From an uncultured Gammaproteobacteria bacterium (GTDB lineage: Bacteria; Pseudomonadota; Gammaproteobacteria; Pseudomonadales; Pseudohongiellaceae), in NCBI GenBank assembly GCA_913060975.1, contig CAJXVC010000001.1:62001-126000 (forward strand): DNA of 64,000 nt, in the 5' to 3' direction. The notes under the pieces were generated by a model, which was not told the origin of the DNA, made no database searches, and saw only the letters and a program-made list of their open reading frames with translations. The translations under genes were made by a program, and so were the position numbers. Shown here piece by piece: positions 35,767 to 44,008 of this stretch; within the stretch, counting starts at the first letter, position 1; every line of letters starts with the position of its first letter.

Positions 35767-35800
35767 CGGGTACGTAGGGAGATGTGCGCAGGGGAGGATT

Positions 35801-36103
35801 ATGACCAAGTCTGAATTGATAGATCGCATCGCAGGCAAGCAAACCCAGCTGTCTTCCAAGGATGTGGAACTCGCCGTCAAAGCGATCATAGAGTACATGT
35901 CGCAAGTACTGTCTGAAGGTGGACGAATCGAGATTCGTGGCTTTGGCAGTTTCTCGCTCCATTACCGCGTCCCTCGTATCGGCCGCAATCCGAAAACTGG
36001 CACTCCTGTCGCTCTTAGTGGCAAGTATGTACCGCATTTCAAGCCAGGCAAGGAATTGCGGGATCGTGTTAATAACAGCATGCTGACGGACCAGCAGCTC
36101 TAG
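35801..36103 (+). CDS. ihfB: Integration host factor beta subunit
   Basis: DNA-bending HU-family protein that forms a dimer with IhfA, also encoded in this window at 53031. 100 residues. It begins [20 protein letters not shown], and the DNA-binding arm region reads [21 protein letters not shown] with the intercalating Pro. GGGGAGG lies about 9 nt upstream. It lies directly after rpsA as in enterobacteria and Pseudomonas. Confidence 0.98.
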   Translation: MTKSELIDRIAGKQTQLSSKDVELAVKAIIEYMSQVLSEGGRIEIRGFGSFSLHYRVPRIGRNPKTGTPVALSGKYVPHFKPGKELRDRVNNSMLTDQQL

Positions 36104-36132
36104 TTAAGTTTCACGAACATCCCAATAAATAG

Positions 36133-36167
36133 AAACGGCATGGCCTTTCCGGTGGTGCCGTTTTTTC
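36133..36167 (+). terminator. Terminator after ihfB
   Basis: Arms AACGGCA (36134-36140) and TGCCGTT (36156-36162) with internal GGCC-like pairing, followed by TTTTTTCTT. A typical factor-independent terminator. Confidence 0.85.
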
Positions 36168-36224
36168 TTATGCTTCATAAAACACTCAATTCACTGGCGA
36201 TAAGCCACAGTTCCAAAGTAGCTC

Positions 36225-36536
36225 ATGCGTAAGCTCAATCGATGGCTTTCGGGAATCATATTGGTACTGGTATTTATAGCCGGCATCATTTTTTCCTATT
36301 TCAATACCGAACAAGTGGCAATTGCTTTTGGCAATTGGCATTCCTCGGTTCGCCCGCTATCGGTATGGATTATCGGGGCTTTTGTCACAGGCGGCGTACT
36401 CGGGCTTTTGTTTGGCCTTGGCGTTTTCCGCCACTTTAAATCCCGCTCGGAAATTCGCCGTCTCAATAAAGAATTGGCCTTGGCTAAAAAAGAGGTCAGG
36501 CAGCTTCGCGCTATGTCGCTGAAGGATCTGGATTGA
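36225..36536 (+). CDS. lapA: Lipopolysaccharide assembly protein A (YciS)
   Basis: Small inner-membrane protein that works with LapB and FtsH in control of LPS synthesis. 103 residues with two membrane segments (about 7-25 and 46-66, VWIIGAFVTGGVLGLLFGLG) and a C-terminal coiled coil (RRLNKELALAKKEVRQLRAM). It matches the DUF1049/LapA shape and is directly upstream of lapB, whose ATG overlaps the lapA stop codon by one base. Confidence 0.93.
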   Translation: MRKLNRWLSGIILVLVFIAGIIFSYFNTEQVAIAFGNWHSSVRPLSVWIIGAFVTGGVLGLLFGLGVFRHFKSRSEIRRLNKELALAKKEVRQLRAMSLKDLD

Positions 36537-37732
36537 TGATGGAAGAGATTGGGTTATATCTGGTTTTAATTCTGGCGATCGTCGCTGGCTGGCTATTAGG
36601 CAAATTCGGTCCTGGAAAAAACAAGGGCGCGAGTGAACTCACTCGTGAGATTTTTGATGAGTATTTTGTCGGCCTTAACTATCTGCTCAATGACGAGCCA
36701 GATGAGGCGATCGACACCTTTATCAAAGCGCTTGAGGTGAATAGCGAAACCGTCGAAACCCATCTGGCTCTTGGCGCGCTTTTGCGCCGACGTGGCAAAG
36801 TTGATAAGGCAATCAAGGTGCACCAGGCGCTGCTGGCTCGGCCCGGATTGAATCAAAGTTTTACCGATTCAACGCGAATCCAGTTGGCGATCGACTATAT
36901 CGCGGCCGGGTTGCTTGATCGCGCCGAGCGCTTGTTGAATGAAATTCTGGAAGAAGATGCGCCGGCGAAATGGGATGCCTTGTTGCATCTGATGACCATT
37001 TATCAAACCGAGAAAGAGTGGAGCGAGGCTATCGAATGTGCTCGCCAATTGCTTACCAATCAGGCCATGCGCCGTGATCAGTCCCTGCGCACGGCTGGCG
37101 CCAATTTTTGCTGTGAGTTGGCCGAGCTGACGCTGCAGACTGGCAATGCAATTGATGCGCGACGACAGGCCCGGCGCGCGTTCGATTTCGACCGCTGGTC
37201 TGTTCGGGCGTCATTGCTTTTGGCGCGCATCGAGCAACGCCTGGGTAATCCGCAGGCGGTGATAAAAGAATTGCAGCGCGTGCGCCAACTCAGTCCTGAA
37301 TTCACCGATGAATTACTCCCGGCGCTGTCACAAAGCTATGCGGAAATCGACAAGCTGGACGACTACGAAGCAATGTTGCGTCATGGCCTGAGCGAACGGC
37401 CTACAGCTGGCACAGTGTTAGCGATGGCGCGCCTGATACGTGATCGCGACGGGGACGAAGCGGCGATCGAGTTTGTCAGTGGCTTGATGCAGGCGCATCC
37501 GTCATTGCCGGGATTGGCTGAATTGCTCGGCATGCAAATTCCCCGGGCAAGTGATGATGTTGCCATCAGTATGCAATTGCTCAAAGCCGCCATTGAGCGC
37601 TTGATGCTCAAACAGCCTGCCTATCGCTGTAATCATTGTGGCTTCGAAGCGAAAAGCCTGTACTGGCTGTGCCCGAGCTGCCAAAAATGGGATCAGATTC
37701 GCCCCCTTGAAATGGCCAAAGAGATTAACTAG
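36536..37732 (+). CDS. lapB: Lipopolysaccharide assembly protein B (YciM)
   Basis: Membrane-anchored TPR protein that brings LpxC to the FtsH protease and so balances LPS and phospholipid. About 398 residues: N-terminal membrane anchor (LYLVLILAIVAGWLLGKFG), then about nine TPR units (EYFVGLNYLLNDEPDEAIDT...). It ends in a C-terminal rubredoxin-like metal knuckle, YRCNHCGFEAKSLYW followed by CPSCQKWD. The start is ATG at 36536, overlapping the lapA stop, with AAGGAT 8-9 nt upstream. Confidence 0.96.
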   Translation: MMEEIGLYLVLILAIVAGWLLGKFGPGKNKGASELTREIFDEYFVGLNYLLNDEPDEAIDTFIKALEVNSETVETHLALGALLRRRGKVDKAIKVHQALLARPGLNQSFTDSTRIQLAIDYIAAGLLDRAERLLNEILEEDAPAKWDALLHLMTIYQTEKEWSEAIECARQLLTNQAMRRDQSLRTAGANFCCELAELTLQTGNAIDARRQARRAFDFDRWSVRASLLLARIEQRLGNPQAVIKELQRVRQLSPEFTDELLPALSQSYAEIDKLDDYEAMLRHGLSERPTAGTVLAMARLIRDRDGDEAAIEFVSGLMQAHPSLPGLAELLGMQIPRASDDVAISMQLLKAAIERLMLKQPAYRCNHCGFEAKSLYWLCPSCQKWDQIRPLEMAKEIN

Positions 37733-37871
37733 TTCGCTGCTTTAAAGGTAAAATCGTTCAGCTTGATGTCACTCGGCAGAAACTGGCTTTTACGAGCAGT
37801 CGACGGACCAACCCAAGACCAATATGGATATGGCACTGCCCAGATCACACCCCAGCAAGGAACCGGACACT

Positions 37872-38570
37872 ATGGATAAGCCCATCATCATCGCACTTGA
37901 CTTCAATTCACCGGAGCAAGCGCTGAGTCTGCTTGCGCAGCTCGATCCGGGGCAGTGCCGCGTCAAGATAGGTAAGGAGCTGTTCACGACAGCAGGGCCA
38001 GACCTGGTTCGTAAAACTGTCGATCTTGGCTTTGATGTCTTCCTTGATTTGAAGTATCACGATATCCCCAACACCGTGGCGAAATCGGTCAGTGCTGCAG
38101 CCAATCTTGGCGTATGGATGGTGAATGTCCATGCCTCAGGTGGGGCGGTAATGATGGAAGCGGCGCGAGAAGCGTTGGAGGGTGTTAATGGCAAGCGTCC
38201 ATTGCTGATTGCGGTGACTGTGTTGACCAGTCTTGCCAAGGAAGACCTCGAACAGGTCGGCATCGCGGCGAACCCGGAAGAACAGGTCAGCAAACTGGCT
38301 TTTCTGGCACAACGCTCAGGGTTGGATGGCGTGGTATGCTCTGCGGCGGAGACAAGACTGCTACGTTCGCAGTTGTCGTCAGACTTCTGTCTGGTCACGC
38401 CAGGTATACGCCGCCCTGAGGACGCGACTGACGACCAGAAGCGTGTAGTTGGTCCTGTGCAAGCTATTGAGAATGGCAGTAATTATCTGGTCGTCGGCCG
38501 ACCAATCACCCAGGCCGATTCCCCCGCACAGGCGCTGGACGCATTTAATTCGGCGCTGGCTGGCCTTTAA
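37872..38570 (+). CDS. pyrF: Orotidine 5'-phosphate decarboxylase
   Basis: Last step of UMP synthesis. 232 residues from ATG at 37872, matching the Pseudomonas length; an upstream in-frame ATG at 37824 would add 16 unconserved residues. Motifs: IIIALDFNSPEQAL at the start, the catalytic DLKYHDIPNTV near 58-68, VNVHASGG, and the phosphate-binding LVTPGIRRPEDATDDQKR and YLVVGRPITQA. It follows lapB as in E. coli. Confidence 0.96.
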   Translation: MDKPIIIALDFNSPEQALSLLAQLDPGQCRVKIGKELFTTAGPDLVRKTVDLGFDVFLDLKYHDIPNTVAKSVSAAANLGVWMVNVHASGGAVMMEAAREALEGVNGKRPLLIAVTVLTSLAKEDLEQVGIAANPEEQVSKLAFLAQRSGLDGVVCSAAETRLLRSQLSSDFCLVTPGIRRPEDATDDQKRVVGPVQAIENGSNYLVVGRPITQADSPAQALDAFNSALAGL

Positions 38571-38729
38571 GCAATCCTTATCTACACTCTGGATCGTAGC
38601 GTCGCTTCCGGTTCCGTTAGCTTGCTTTTCGTAGTGGCATTGCAGTTTTAAATTGCAGCTATAAAAAGGTAGTAGTCTGACAAGGAAGTGGAGCGGCTTG
38701 TATCCATTTCTAGCGATAAGGAAATCACT

Positions 38730-39038
38730 ATGTTCAGAATGCGACTTTTCCATGTGTTGTTGTTCAGTCTCGCCACTTGCCTGGCGCCAATCTCGTTTGC
38801 TGCACCAGCCCCTCAAGAAACGACAGAACAAGTTAACCAGTTGGACATCAATCATGCTGATGCCGCTGCTATTGCAGCTGCCTTGGAAGGTGTCGGCACC
38901 GTCAAGGCAGAAGAAATTGTTGCCTACCGCGAAATGTTTGGCAGTTTTACCAGCGTCGATGAATTGCTGGAGGTCAGTGGTATTGGTGCAGCCACACTGG
39001 AGCGTAACCGGGATCGCATTGTGATCGTCCAGAACTGA
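38730..39038 (+). CDS. ComEA family helix-hairpin-helix protein, exported
   Basis: Periplasmic DNA-binding protein family used in DNA uptake in competent bacteria. 102 residues from ATG at 38730, with AAGGA 7 nt upstream. A signal peptide (MRLFHVLLFSLATCLAPISF, likely cut after AAPAP-like sequence near residue 22) precedes a double HhH domain: LDINHADAAAIAAALEGVG and LLEVSGIGAATLERNRDRI. In Pseudomonas a ComEA-like gene also borders the wbpM end of the O-antigen locus. Role in uptake here is inferred. Confidence 0.88.
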   Translation: MFRMRLFHVLLFSLATCLAPISFAAPAPQETTEQVNQLDINHADAAAIAAALEGVGTVKAEEIVAYREMFGSFTSVDELLEVSGIGAATLERNRDRIVIVQN

Positions 39039-39070
39039 TCATTCGATCCTCGCTCTTTACCGGGTGGATA

Positions 39071-39110
39071 AAATCAGGTGCTTTGCGGTCGAAAGCATCT
39101 GATTTTCTTA
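39071..39110 (+). terminator. Terminator after the comEA-like gene
   Basis: A 14-bp stem, AAATCAGGTGCTTT with AAAGCATCTGATTT (one G-T pair), 7-nt loop, then TCTTA after the closing T-run. A good factor-independent terminator at 39071-39105. Confidence 0.8.
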
Positions 39111-39173
39111 CTGAAATTTCACCCCCGAAGGCTATAATTACGTTTGATGGCAAGCAAGTCAGGCGATTAGTTC

Positions 39174-40181
39174 ATGTCCCAATGGGGATTCTTCACCGCA
39201 GTTTTTCTGTTAACACTTCTGGGCACCGGATTGTTCCGTCAACTTGCTTTGAAGGTGCAGTTGCTGGATCGGCCCACTAGCCGAAGCGCGCATGTTCAGC
39301 CAGTCCCCGTTGGGGGAGGCCTAATTATAGTGCTGTTGTTCGGTGCTGCTGCTGTCTATTTCCATCTCTCCGGCTTACTTGCCTATAACCAGCTTATGAT
39401 TGCTATGGCGGCACTGTTTATCGGTGGCGTGGGTATGCTCGATGATTTTTGGTCGCTGCATGTGGCGTGGCGCGTCCCGCTGCAAACCCTGGCGGCAGTC
39501 TGGGTTGTGGCCTGGCTGGGTGGTGTAGGTCCTATCAATATGGGCGGCGTAATACTCGGTAATCAGCTGATACTGAGTATTCTGGCGGTGTTGGCGCTGT
39601 TGTGGCTGCTTAATCTTTACAACTTCATGGACGGCATCGACGGATTGGCGGGCTCTGAGCTGCTGTTTGTCACGTTTTTGTCATTTTCTCTGGTTATAAA
39701 TAGTGGCGATCAGGTAGTCTCGGCTCTATCGGCGACACTATTCAGTGCCGGTGCCGGCTTTTTGGTCTGGAACTGGCCGCCTGCCAAGCTCTTCATGGGT
39801 GATGTGGGTAGCAGTTTTATCGGTTTTAGCCTTGGTATACTGGCCTTGTTTTCCATGCAGACTGGCAGTTTGTCCGTGTGGACATGGGTGATATTGCTGG
39901 CGGTATTCATTGCGGATGCCTCAGTAACACTGGCGCGGCGTTATCAGCGTGGCGAAAAGTGGTATGAAGGCCACGCCAGTCATGCGTATCAACATGCTGC
40001 AAGACACTACAAGAGTCACCGCAGAGTGACGATAACTATTACAGGCATCAACTGTTTATGGTTAGCGCCATTGGCCTGGTGTTCGGTGAACTGGTCGGAA
40101 GCGGCAATGTATATAGCTGTGTTAGCCTTGGCGCCATTGGTTGTTTTGGCGATTAAACTGGGTGCCGGCAAGAATAACTAA
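39174..40181 (+). CDS. Undecaprenyl-phosphate sugar-1-phosphate transferase (WbpL/WecA type)
   Basis: Polytopic membrane enzyme that moves an N-acetyl-hexosamine phosphate from a UDP-sugar to undecaprenyl phosphate, starting O-antigen or enterobacterial-type glycan synthesis. 335 residues with about ten membrane segments. Motifs: GGVGMLDDFWSL near 83-94, NFMDGIDGLAG near 151-161, FMGDVGSSFIGF near 206-217, and the cytoplasmic His motif HASHAYQHAARHY. The pairing with the next gene resembles Pseudomonas wbpL-wbpM. The sugar cannot be read from sequence. Confidence 0.9.
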   Translation: MSQWGFFTAVFLLTLLGTGLFRQLALKVQLLDRPTSRSAHVQPVPVGGGLIIVLLFGAAAVYFHLSGLLAYNQLMIAMAALFIGGVGMLDDFWSLHVAWRVPLQTLAAVWVVAWLGGVGPINMGGVILGNQLILSILAVLALLWLLNLYNFMDGIDGLAGSELLFVTFLSFSLVINSGDQVVSALSATLFSAGAGFLVWNWPPAKLFMGDVGSSFIGFSLGILALFSMQTGSLSVWTWVILLAVFIADASVTLARRYQRGEKWYEGHASHAYQHAARHYKSHRRVTITITGINCLWLAPLAWCSVNWSEAAMYIAVLALAPLVVLAIKLGAGKNN

Positions 40182-40392
40182 GCAGTGGCCGTGCAAATAG
40201 TGACGTGCAGTGAATTTTCAAGGCAATTGTCAAAGCAACAACCAAGCCACATAAAATAAGCTTAACTGGGGAATACAACGTCACAGGGTTCGCTATTGTT
40301 GATCTGAACTATCTGCAATATCAGAGGCAACAACCCACAGCAATCACTTTTTGGCTGTGCATCTTATTCTTTGAACCTGTGACTGACTAATT
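40182..40392. other. Intergenic space before the WbpM-type gene
   Basis: 211 bases without a gene. No strong promoter boxes or JUMPstart element are visible. Confidence 0.5.
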
Positions 40393-42399
40393 ATGCTGCT
40401 CTATACAATCCCGCTCTCGAGATCTTTAAAACGCCTATTCATGATGCTGGCCGACAGTGTCATGATTCTGTCGGCCTTGCTGTTGTCGTTCATACTGCTT
40501 GGGCAGGATTTCTTCGGGCACGAGCAACGCTTCTATTTATACGTCGGGGCGATCACGTTATTGAGCGTGGCAATCTTCGCGCGCATCGGACTTTACCGCG
40601 TACTGGTGCTCTATATGGGTGTGCAGTCTGGCCTGGTAATAGTGCAGGGTGTCACGCTGGTGAGCGCTGCCTTGGCCATTGCGTTTTATATGTTGCAGGG
40701 CGACAGCATCGACGGTTATTCCGTGCTGCCTATCTTCTGGATTTTATCCCTGTTCTTCGTCGGCGGTAGTCGCTTCGTTGGCAAGCTGATGATGCAGAGT
40801 CTGATTCATAATTTTCGCCCCAAAGAACCAGTCATTATCTACGGGGCAGGTAGCTCCGGTATGCAGCTGGTGGTTGCCTTGCAAAACGGCAATCAATATT
40901 TGCCAGCTGCCTTTGTCGACGACAGCCTGAATATGATTGGCAGCACAGTGCATGGGATACGCGTTCATAGCCCGAATTCCCTGTTCGAATTAATTGAGAC
41001 TTATTCGGTGCGCCAGATATTGTTGGCCATACCGTCAGCGACACATGCCGAGCGCAAGGAAATCCTCAACCGCCTGGAGCATTTGCCCGTCCATGTGAAA
41101 ACAGTGCCAGACCTTTTTGATATGGTGTCAGGCAAAGCCGGTGTAGACCAGATCAGGGATGTGGACATTGAAGATCTGTTAGGGCGCGATATCGTTCCGC
41201 CAAATCCGGAACTGCTAGGCGCTTGTATCGAAGGCAAGTCAGTGCTGATTACCGGCGCCGCCGGATCTATCGGTTCGGAGTTGTGCCGTCAGATCGTAAC
41301 AATCAAGCCCGCCCGGGTGATCTTGCTCGATAGCTCCGAATTTGGCCTCTATGAAATCGAGGGTGAGATACGAGCCAGTTTAAGCGCTATTGAAAATGGC
41401 TCCGAGATTGAAGTGATTGCCTTGCTGGGCTCAGTCTGTAATCCAGTGCAAATGGAAAACGCCATCAAGGCATTTGCTGTCGAGACGGTTTATCATGTGG
41501 CCGCGTACAAGCAAGTACCAATGGTCGAGAAGAATGTTGTCGAAGGTACACTGAATAACATTTTTGGCACGCTGGTGTCGGCTCAGGCAGCGGCAAAATA
41601 CAACGTCAAAAATTTTGTCTTTATTTCCACTGACAAGGCAGTTCGCCCAACCAACTTTATGGGCGCGACAAAACGCTTTGCTGAACAAGTATTACAAGCG
41701 ATGGCCGGGCAGGGCGGAAATACCCGATTTAGCATGGTGCGTTTTGGCAATGTGTTGGGCTCGTCCGGTTCAGTGGTGCCGCTATTCAGAAAACAAATCT
41801 CTCTGGGTGGACCAGTCACGGTGACGCACCCGGAAGTGACGCGCTATTTCATGACGGTCGAGGAAGCTGCGCAACTTGTGATTCAGGCTGGTTCAATGGC
41901 TTCCGGCGGTGATGTCTTTGTTCTGGATATGAATGAACCCATTCGTATTGTTGACCTGGCCAAGAAGATGGTCCACTTGATGGGCTACGATGTGAAAGAT
42001 GAAAATTCCTATCGTGGTGATATTGCTATCGAATACACCGGCCTGCGCCCAGGTGAGAAGCTTTATGAAGAATTGCTGATCGGTGAATCTGTTACTGGCA
42101 CGGTACATCCCAAAATCATGCGCGCCGAAGAAGAATTTCTGGAATGGGATGTGCTGGCGGGCATGTTAAGCCGCCTGGAACGTGCGTGCCACGAAATGAA
42201 TATTCTCGATATTCGTGCTGTGCTTATGGAAGCCGTGGATGGCTTTGAGCCAAAAGAAGAAGCTTGTGATTTGTTGGGTATCGCCGTGGCGGATACCACG
42301 CCTGCGGACGTAGCAGCTGATGAGTCGGGCGCTACTGTATCCAAGGTAACGCCGTTGTTTCAGGGCAAGGCACAAGGCAAAGCACGCAGGGACGACTAA
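40393..42399 (+). CDS. Nucleotide-sugar 4,6-dehydratase of the WbpM/CapD/PglF family
   Basis: Membrane-bound dehydratase converting UDP-GlcNAc to a 4-keto-6-deoxy sugar for surface glycans such as O-antigen. 668 residues: four N-terminal membrane helices (to about residue 115), a first nucleotide-binding fold (IIYGAGSSGMQLV), and the catalytic extended SDR domain with LITGAAGSIGSELCRQI near residue 284 and VFISTDKAVRPTNFMGATK carrying the Met-Lys active-site pair. The last about 40 residues are variable. In Pseudomonas wbpM is the last gene of the O-antigen cluster; here the usual flippase, polymerase and glycosyltransferases are absent. Confidence 0.93.
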   Translation: MLLYTIPLSRSLKRLFMMLADSVMILSALLLSFILLGQDFFGHEQRFYLYVGAITLLSVAIFARIGLYRVLVLYMGVQSGLVIVQGVTLVSAALAIAFYMLQGDSIDGYSVLPIFWILSLFFVGGSRFVGKLMMQSLIHNFRPKEPVIIYGAGSSGMQLVVALQNGNQYLPAAFVDDSLNMIGSTVHGIRVHSPNSLFELIETYSVRQILLAIPSATHAERKEILNRLEHLPVHVKTVPDLFDMVSGKAGVDQIRDVDIEDLLGRDIVPPNPELLGACIEGKSVLITGAAGSIGSELCRQIVTIKPARVILLDSSEFGLYEIEGEIRASLSAIENGSEIEVIALLGSVCNPVQMENAIKAFAVETVYHVAAYKQVPMVEKNVVEGTLNNIFGTLVSAQAAAKYNVKNFVFISTDKAVRPTNFMGATKRFAEQVLQAMAGQGGNTRFSMVRFGNVLGSSGSVVPLFRKQISLGGPVTVTHPEVTRYFMTVEEAAQLVIQAGSMASGGDVFVLDMNEPIRIVDLAKKMVHLMGYDVKDENSYRGDIAIEYTGLRPGEKLYEELLIGESVTGTVHPKIMRAEEEFLEWDVLAGMLSRLERACHEMNILDIRAVLMEAVDGFEPKEEACDLLGIAVADTTPADVAADESGATVSKVTPLFQGKAQGKARRDD

Positions 42400-42671
42400 A
42401 GAACAGTCGCAAGTTGTCTGAGTTTCACCATCATGCGTCTACTCTTGCACGCGCTTGCCTGTATCTGGACGCGCTTTAGAAGTCTTGCCACCCAATTACT
42501 CCTCGACTATCAGTTCTGACTTTCACTTCTAACACTCAGTTCGGCTCCTCCAAACTCGTATTCGGATCTGCTATGCAGGCGGACTAGTGGGTAAGTCGGC
42601 AGTCAGGGCGAGAGAACCGTCCAGTCATGGGTCTATGACTGGCAGCGAAAGAAAGACAGAAAGCAGTTGGA

Positions 42672-42716
42672 CTAATAGGGCTAATAGGGCTAATAGGACT
42701 AATAGGGCTAATAGAT
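42672..42716. repeat. Five 9-bp tandem units
   Basis: CTAATAGGG occurs at 42672, 42681 and 42699, with CTAATAGGA at 42690 and a degenerate CTAATAGAT at 42708. Direct reading of the sequence. Confidence 0.9.
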
Positions 42717-42750
42717 AGATCAGGCCAATAAATCAGATAACAAATAAATC

Positions 42751-42790
42751 AGATAATCAGATAATTAGATAATTAGATAATTAGATAAAT
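42751..42790. repeat. Five 8-bp AT-rich tandem units
   Basis: AGATAATC, three copies of AGATAATT and AGATAAAT follow each other without gaps. They grade into GGTAAGTA/GGTAAATAAGTA words up to about 42812. Confidence 0.88.
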
Positions 42791-42818
42791 AGGTAAGTAG
42801 GTAAATAAGTAAGGCAAA

Positions 42819-42867
42819 CAAAAAAGGCTTTCAGGAATACTCGCGCAATACGGCAGCCTTGAAAGCC
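42819..42867 (-). terminator. Terminator of the minus-strand cyclophilin gene
   Basis: On the minus strand GGCTTTCAAGG pairs with CCTGAAAGCC across a loop of about 21 nt, followed at once by TTTTTTG. It lies 130 bp downstream of the cyclophilin stop codon. Confidence 0.75.
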
Positions 42868-42996
42868 CTCAATGTGTATTACCCTGCACCAGTGTTTTTA
42901 CTCACCGGGAAGCAACAAGCTCTCGCTCAATTGTTAGCAGTATCACCCTGAGCCTGCAGGGAAAATTTCGCTGCAGGCGCATGTGAAGCTGCCCGG

Positions 42997-43554
42997 TTAT
43001 TCGCGACGCACAGACTCAATGATGACTGGCTCGGTGGGGACATCGCCGAAGCTGCGCACACGGCCTGTTTCGACCGCAGCAATGGCATCGACTACATCCA
43101 TACCCTCGATGACTTCACCAAAAACCGCGTAGCCAAAACCGCTGGGGGTTTCATTAGTGTGATTCAGGAAGTCGTTGTCGACCAGATTGATAAAGAACTG
43201 GCTAGTGGCGCTATCAACGACCTGCGTGCGAGCCATGGCAAGTGTGCCGCGGTTATTGGGCTTGTCTGCACTGGCTTCGTTGGCGATCGGGTCGTAAGTG
43301 GATTTCTGGACCATGTCCGGGCTGAATCCGCCGCCCTGAATCATGAAGCCATTAATGACACGATGAAAAATCAGGCCATCGTAGTACTCGTTGTCGGTAT
43401 AGCGCAGGAAGTTTTCCGCGCTAACAGGGGCTTTGTCGGCCCACAGTTCAATTCTGATGGTGCCCTTGTTGGTTTCCATGACAACCACAGGGTTGTCCTG
43501 GGCGACGACGGTGAATGACAGTGTCATTAGGGCGGCAATAATTAGTGCACGCAT
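42997..43554 (-). CDS. Exported peptidyl-prolyl cis-trans isomerase (PpiA-like cyclophilin)
   Basis: Periplasmic prolyl isomerase. 185 residues: signal peptide ([18 protein letters not shown], cut near residue 19), then a full cyclophilin fold with [32 protein letters not shown] and [24 protein letters not shown] precedes ATG at 43554. It is a different paralogue from the exported cyclophilin at 16606-17217: closer to PpiA/PpiB in the core and without the C-terminal extension. It is transcribed alone, downstream of tRNA-Asn. Confidence 0.95.
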   Translation of the reverse strand: MRALIIAALMTLSFTVVAQDNPVVVMETNKGTIRIELWADKAPVSAENFLRYTDNEYYDGLIFHRVINGFMIQGGGFSPDMVQKSTYDPIANEASADKPNNRGTLAMARTQVVDSATSQFFINLVDNDFLNHTNETPSGFGYAVFGEVIEGMDVVDAIAAVETGRVRSFGDVPTEPVIIESVRRE

Positions 43555-43792
43555 GAAGCTTCTCCCACTACTGTGTTAAGACGGATTTAATTTTCGCTAA
43601 CTATACAATATCCGCCGCGATATTAACCATAAATGAACAATATCTCGGAAGTTAGGCGGGTGCGAGTGCGCTGGGTGTGAGTCAAAAGGCGCGGGGTAAT
43701 ATCTTGAGAAGCGTGTCTTGAGAAGACCGGCGCCTCAGGGATGGTGAGGCTGGAACTTTTTTGGAGTAGGTGTGGTGTGAGGTGTTAGAAAA

Positions 43793-43867
43793 TGGCTGCC
43801 CAACCTGGACTCGAACCAGGAACCAAGTGATTAACAGTCACCTACTCTACCATTGAGCTATTGGGCA
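43793..43867 (-). tRNA. tRNA-Asn (GTT)
   Basis: A 75-nt cloverleaf on the minus strand. The acceptor stem TGCCCAA pairs with TTGGGCA, D-arm GCTC, anticodon stem GGTGA/TCACT with loop CTGTTAA (anticodon GTT), T-arm CCTGG/CCAGG with TTCGAGT, discriminator G, and encoded CCA. Confidence 0.95.
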
Positions 43868-44008
43868 GCAGAGCTCTCGAGATATTAGTATAGCTCGAAA
43901 AGGCGCGTAGTCTAATGACTTATCCAGATGGGGTCAACACCGGGTGCGACTGTTGGGGCAATTTGCGGTACTCTAGCGGGTTTCGACTCGAGCGCAGCGC
44001 CTGATTCC

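Larger units (their letters stand above)
42400..42996. other. 597-bp gene-free stretch with simple repeats
   Basis: Contains no supported gene. It holds two tandem repeat tracts (42672-42716 and 42751-42790), an AT-rich run of related words to about 42812 and the minus-strand terminator of the cyclophilin gene. Another 8-bp inverted repeat, GCCTGCAG with CTGCAGGC, lies at 42952-42978. Confidence 0.7.

Noticed and set aside
42672..42812. Tandem repeats considered as a CRISPR array
   Set aside because: Units are 8-9 bp with no spacers and no cas genes are present.
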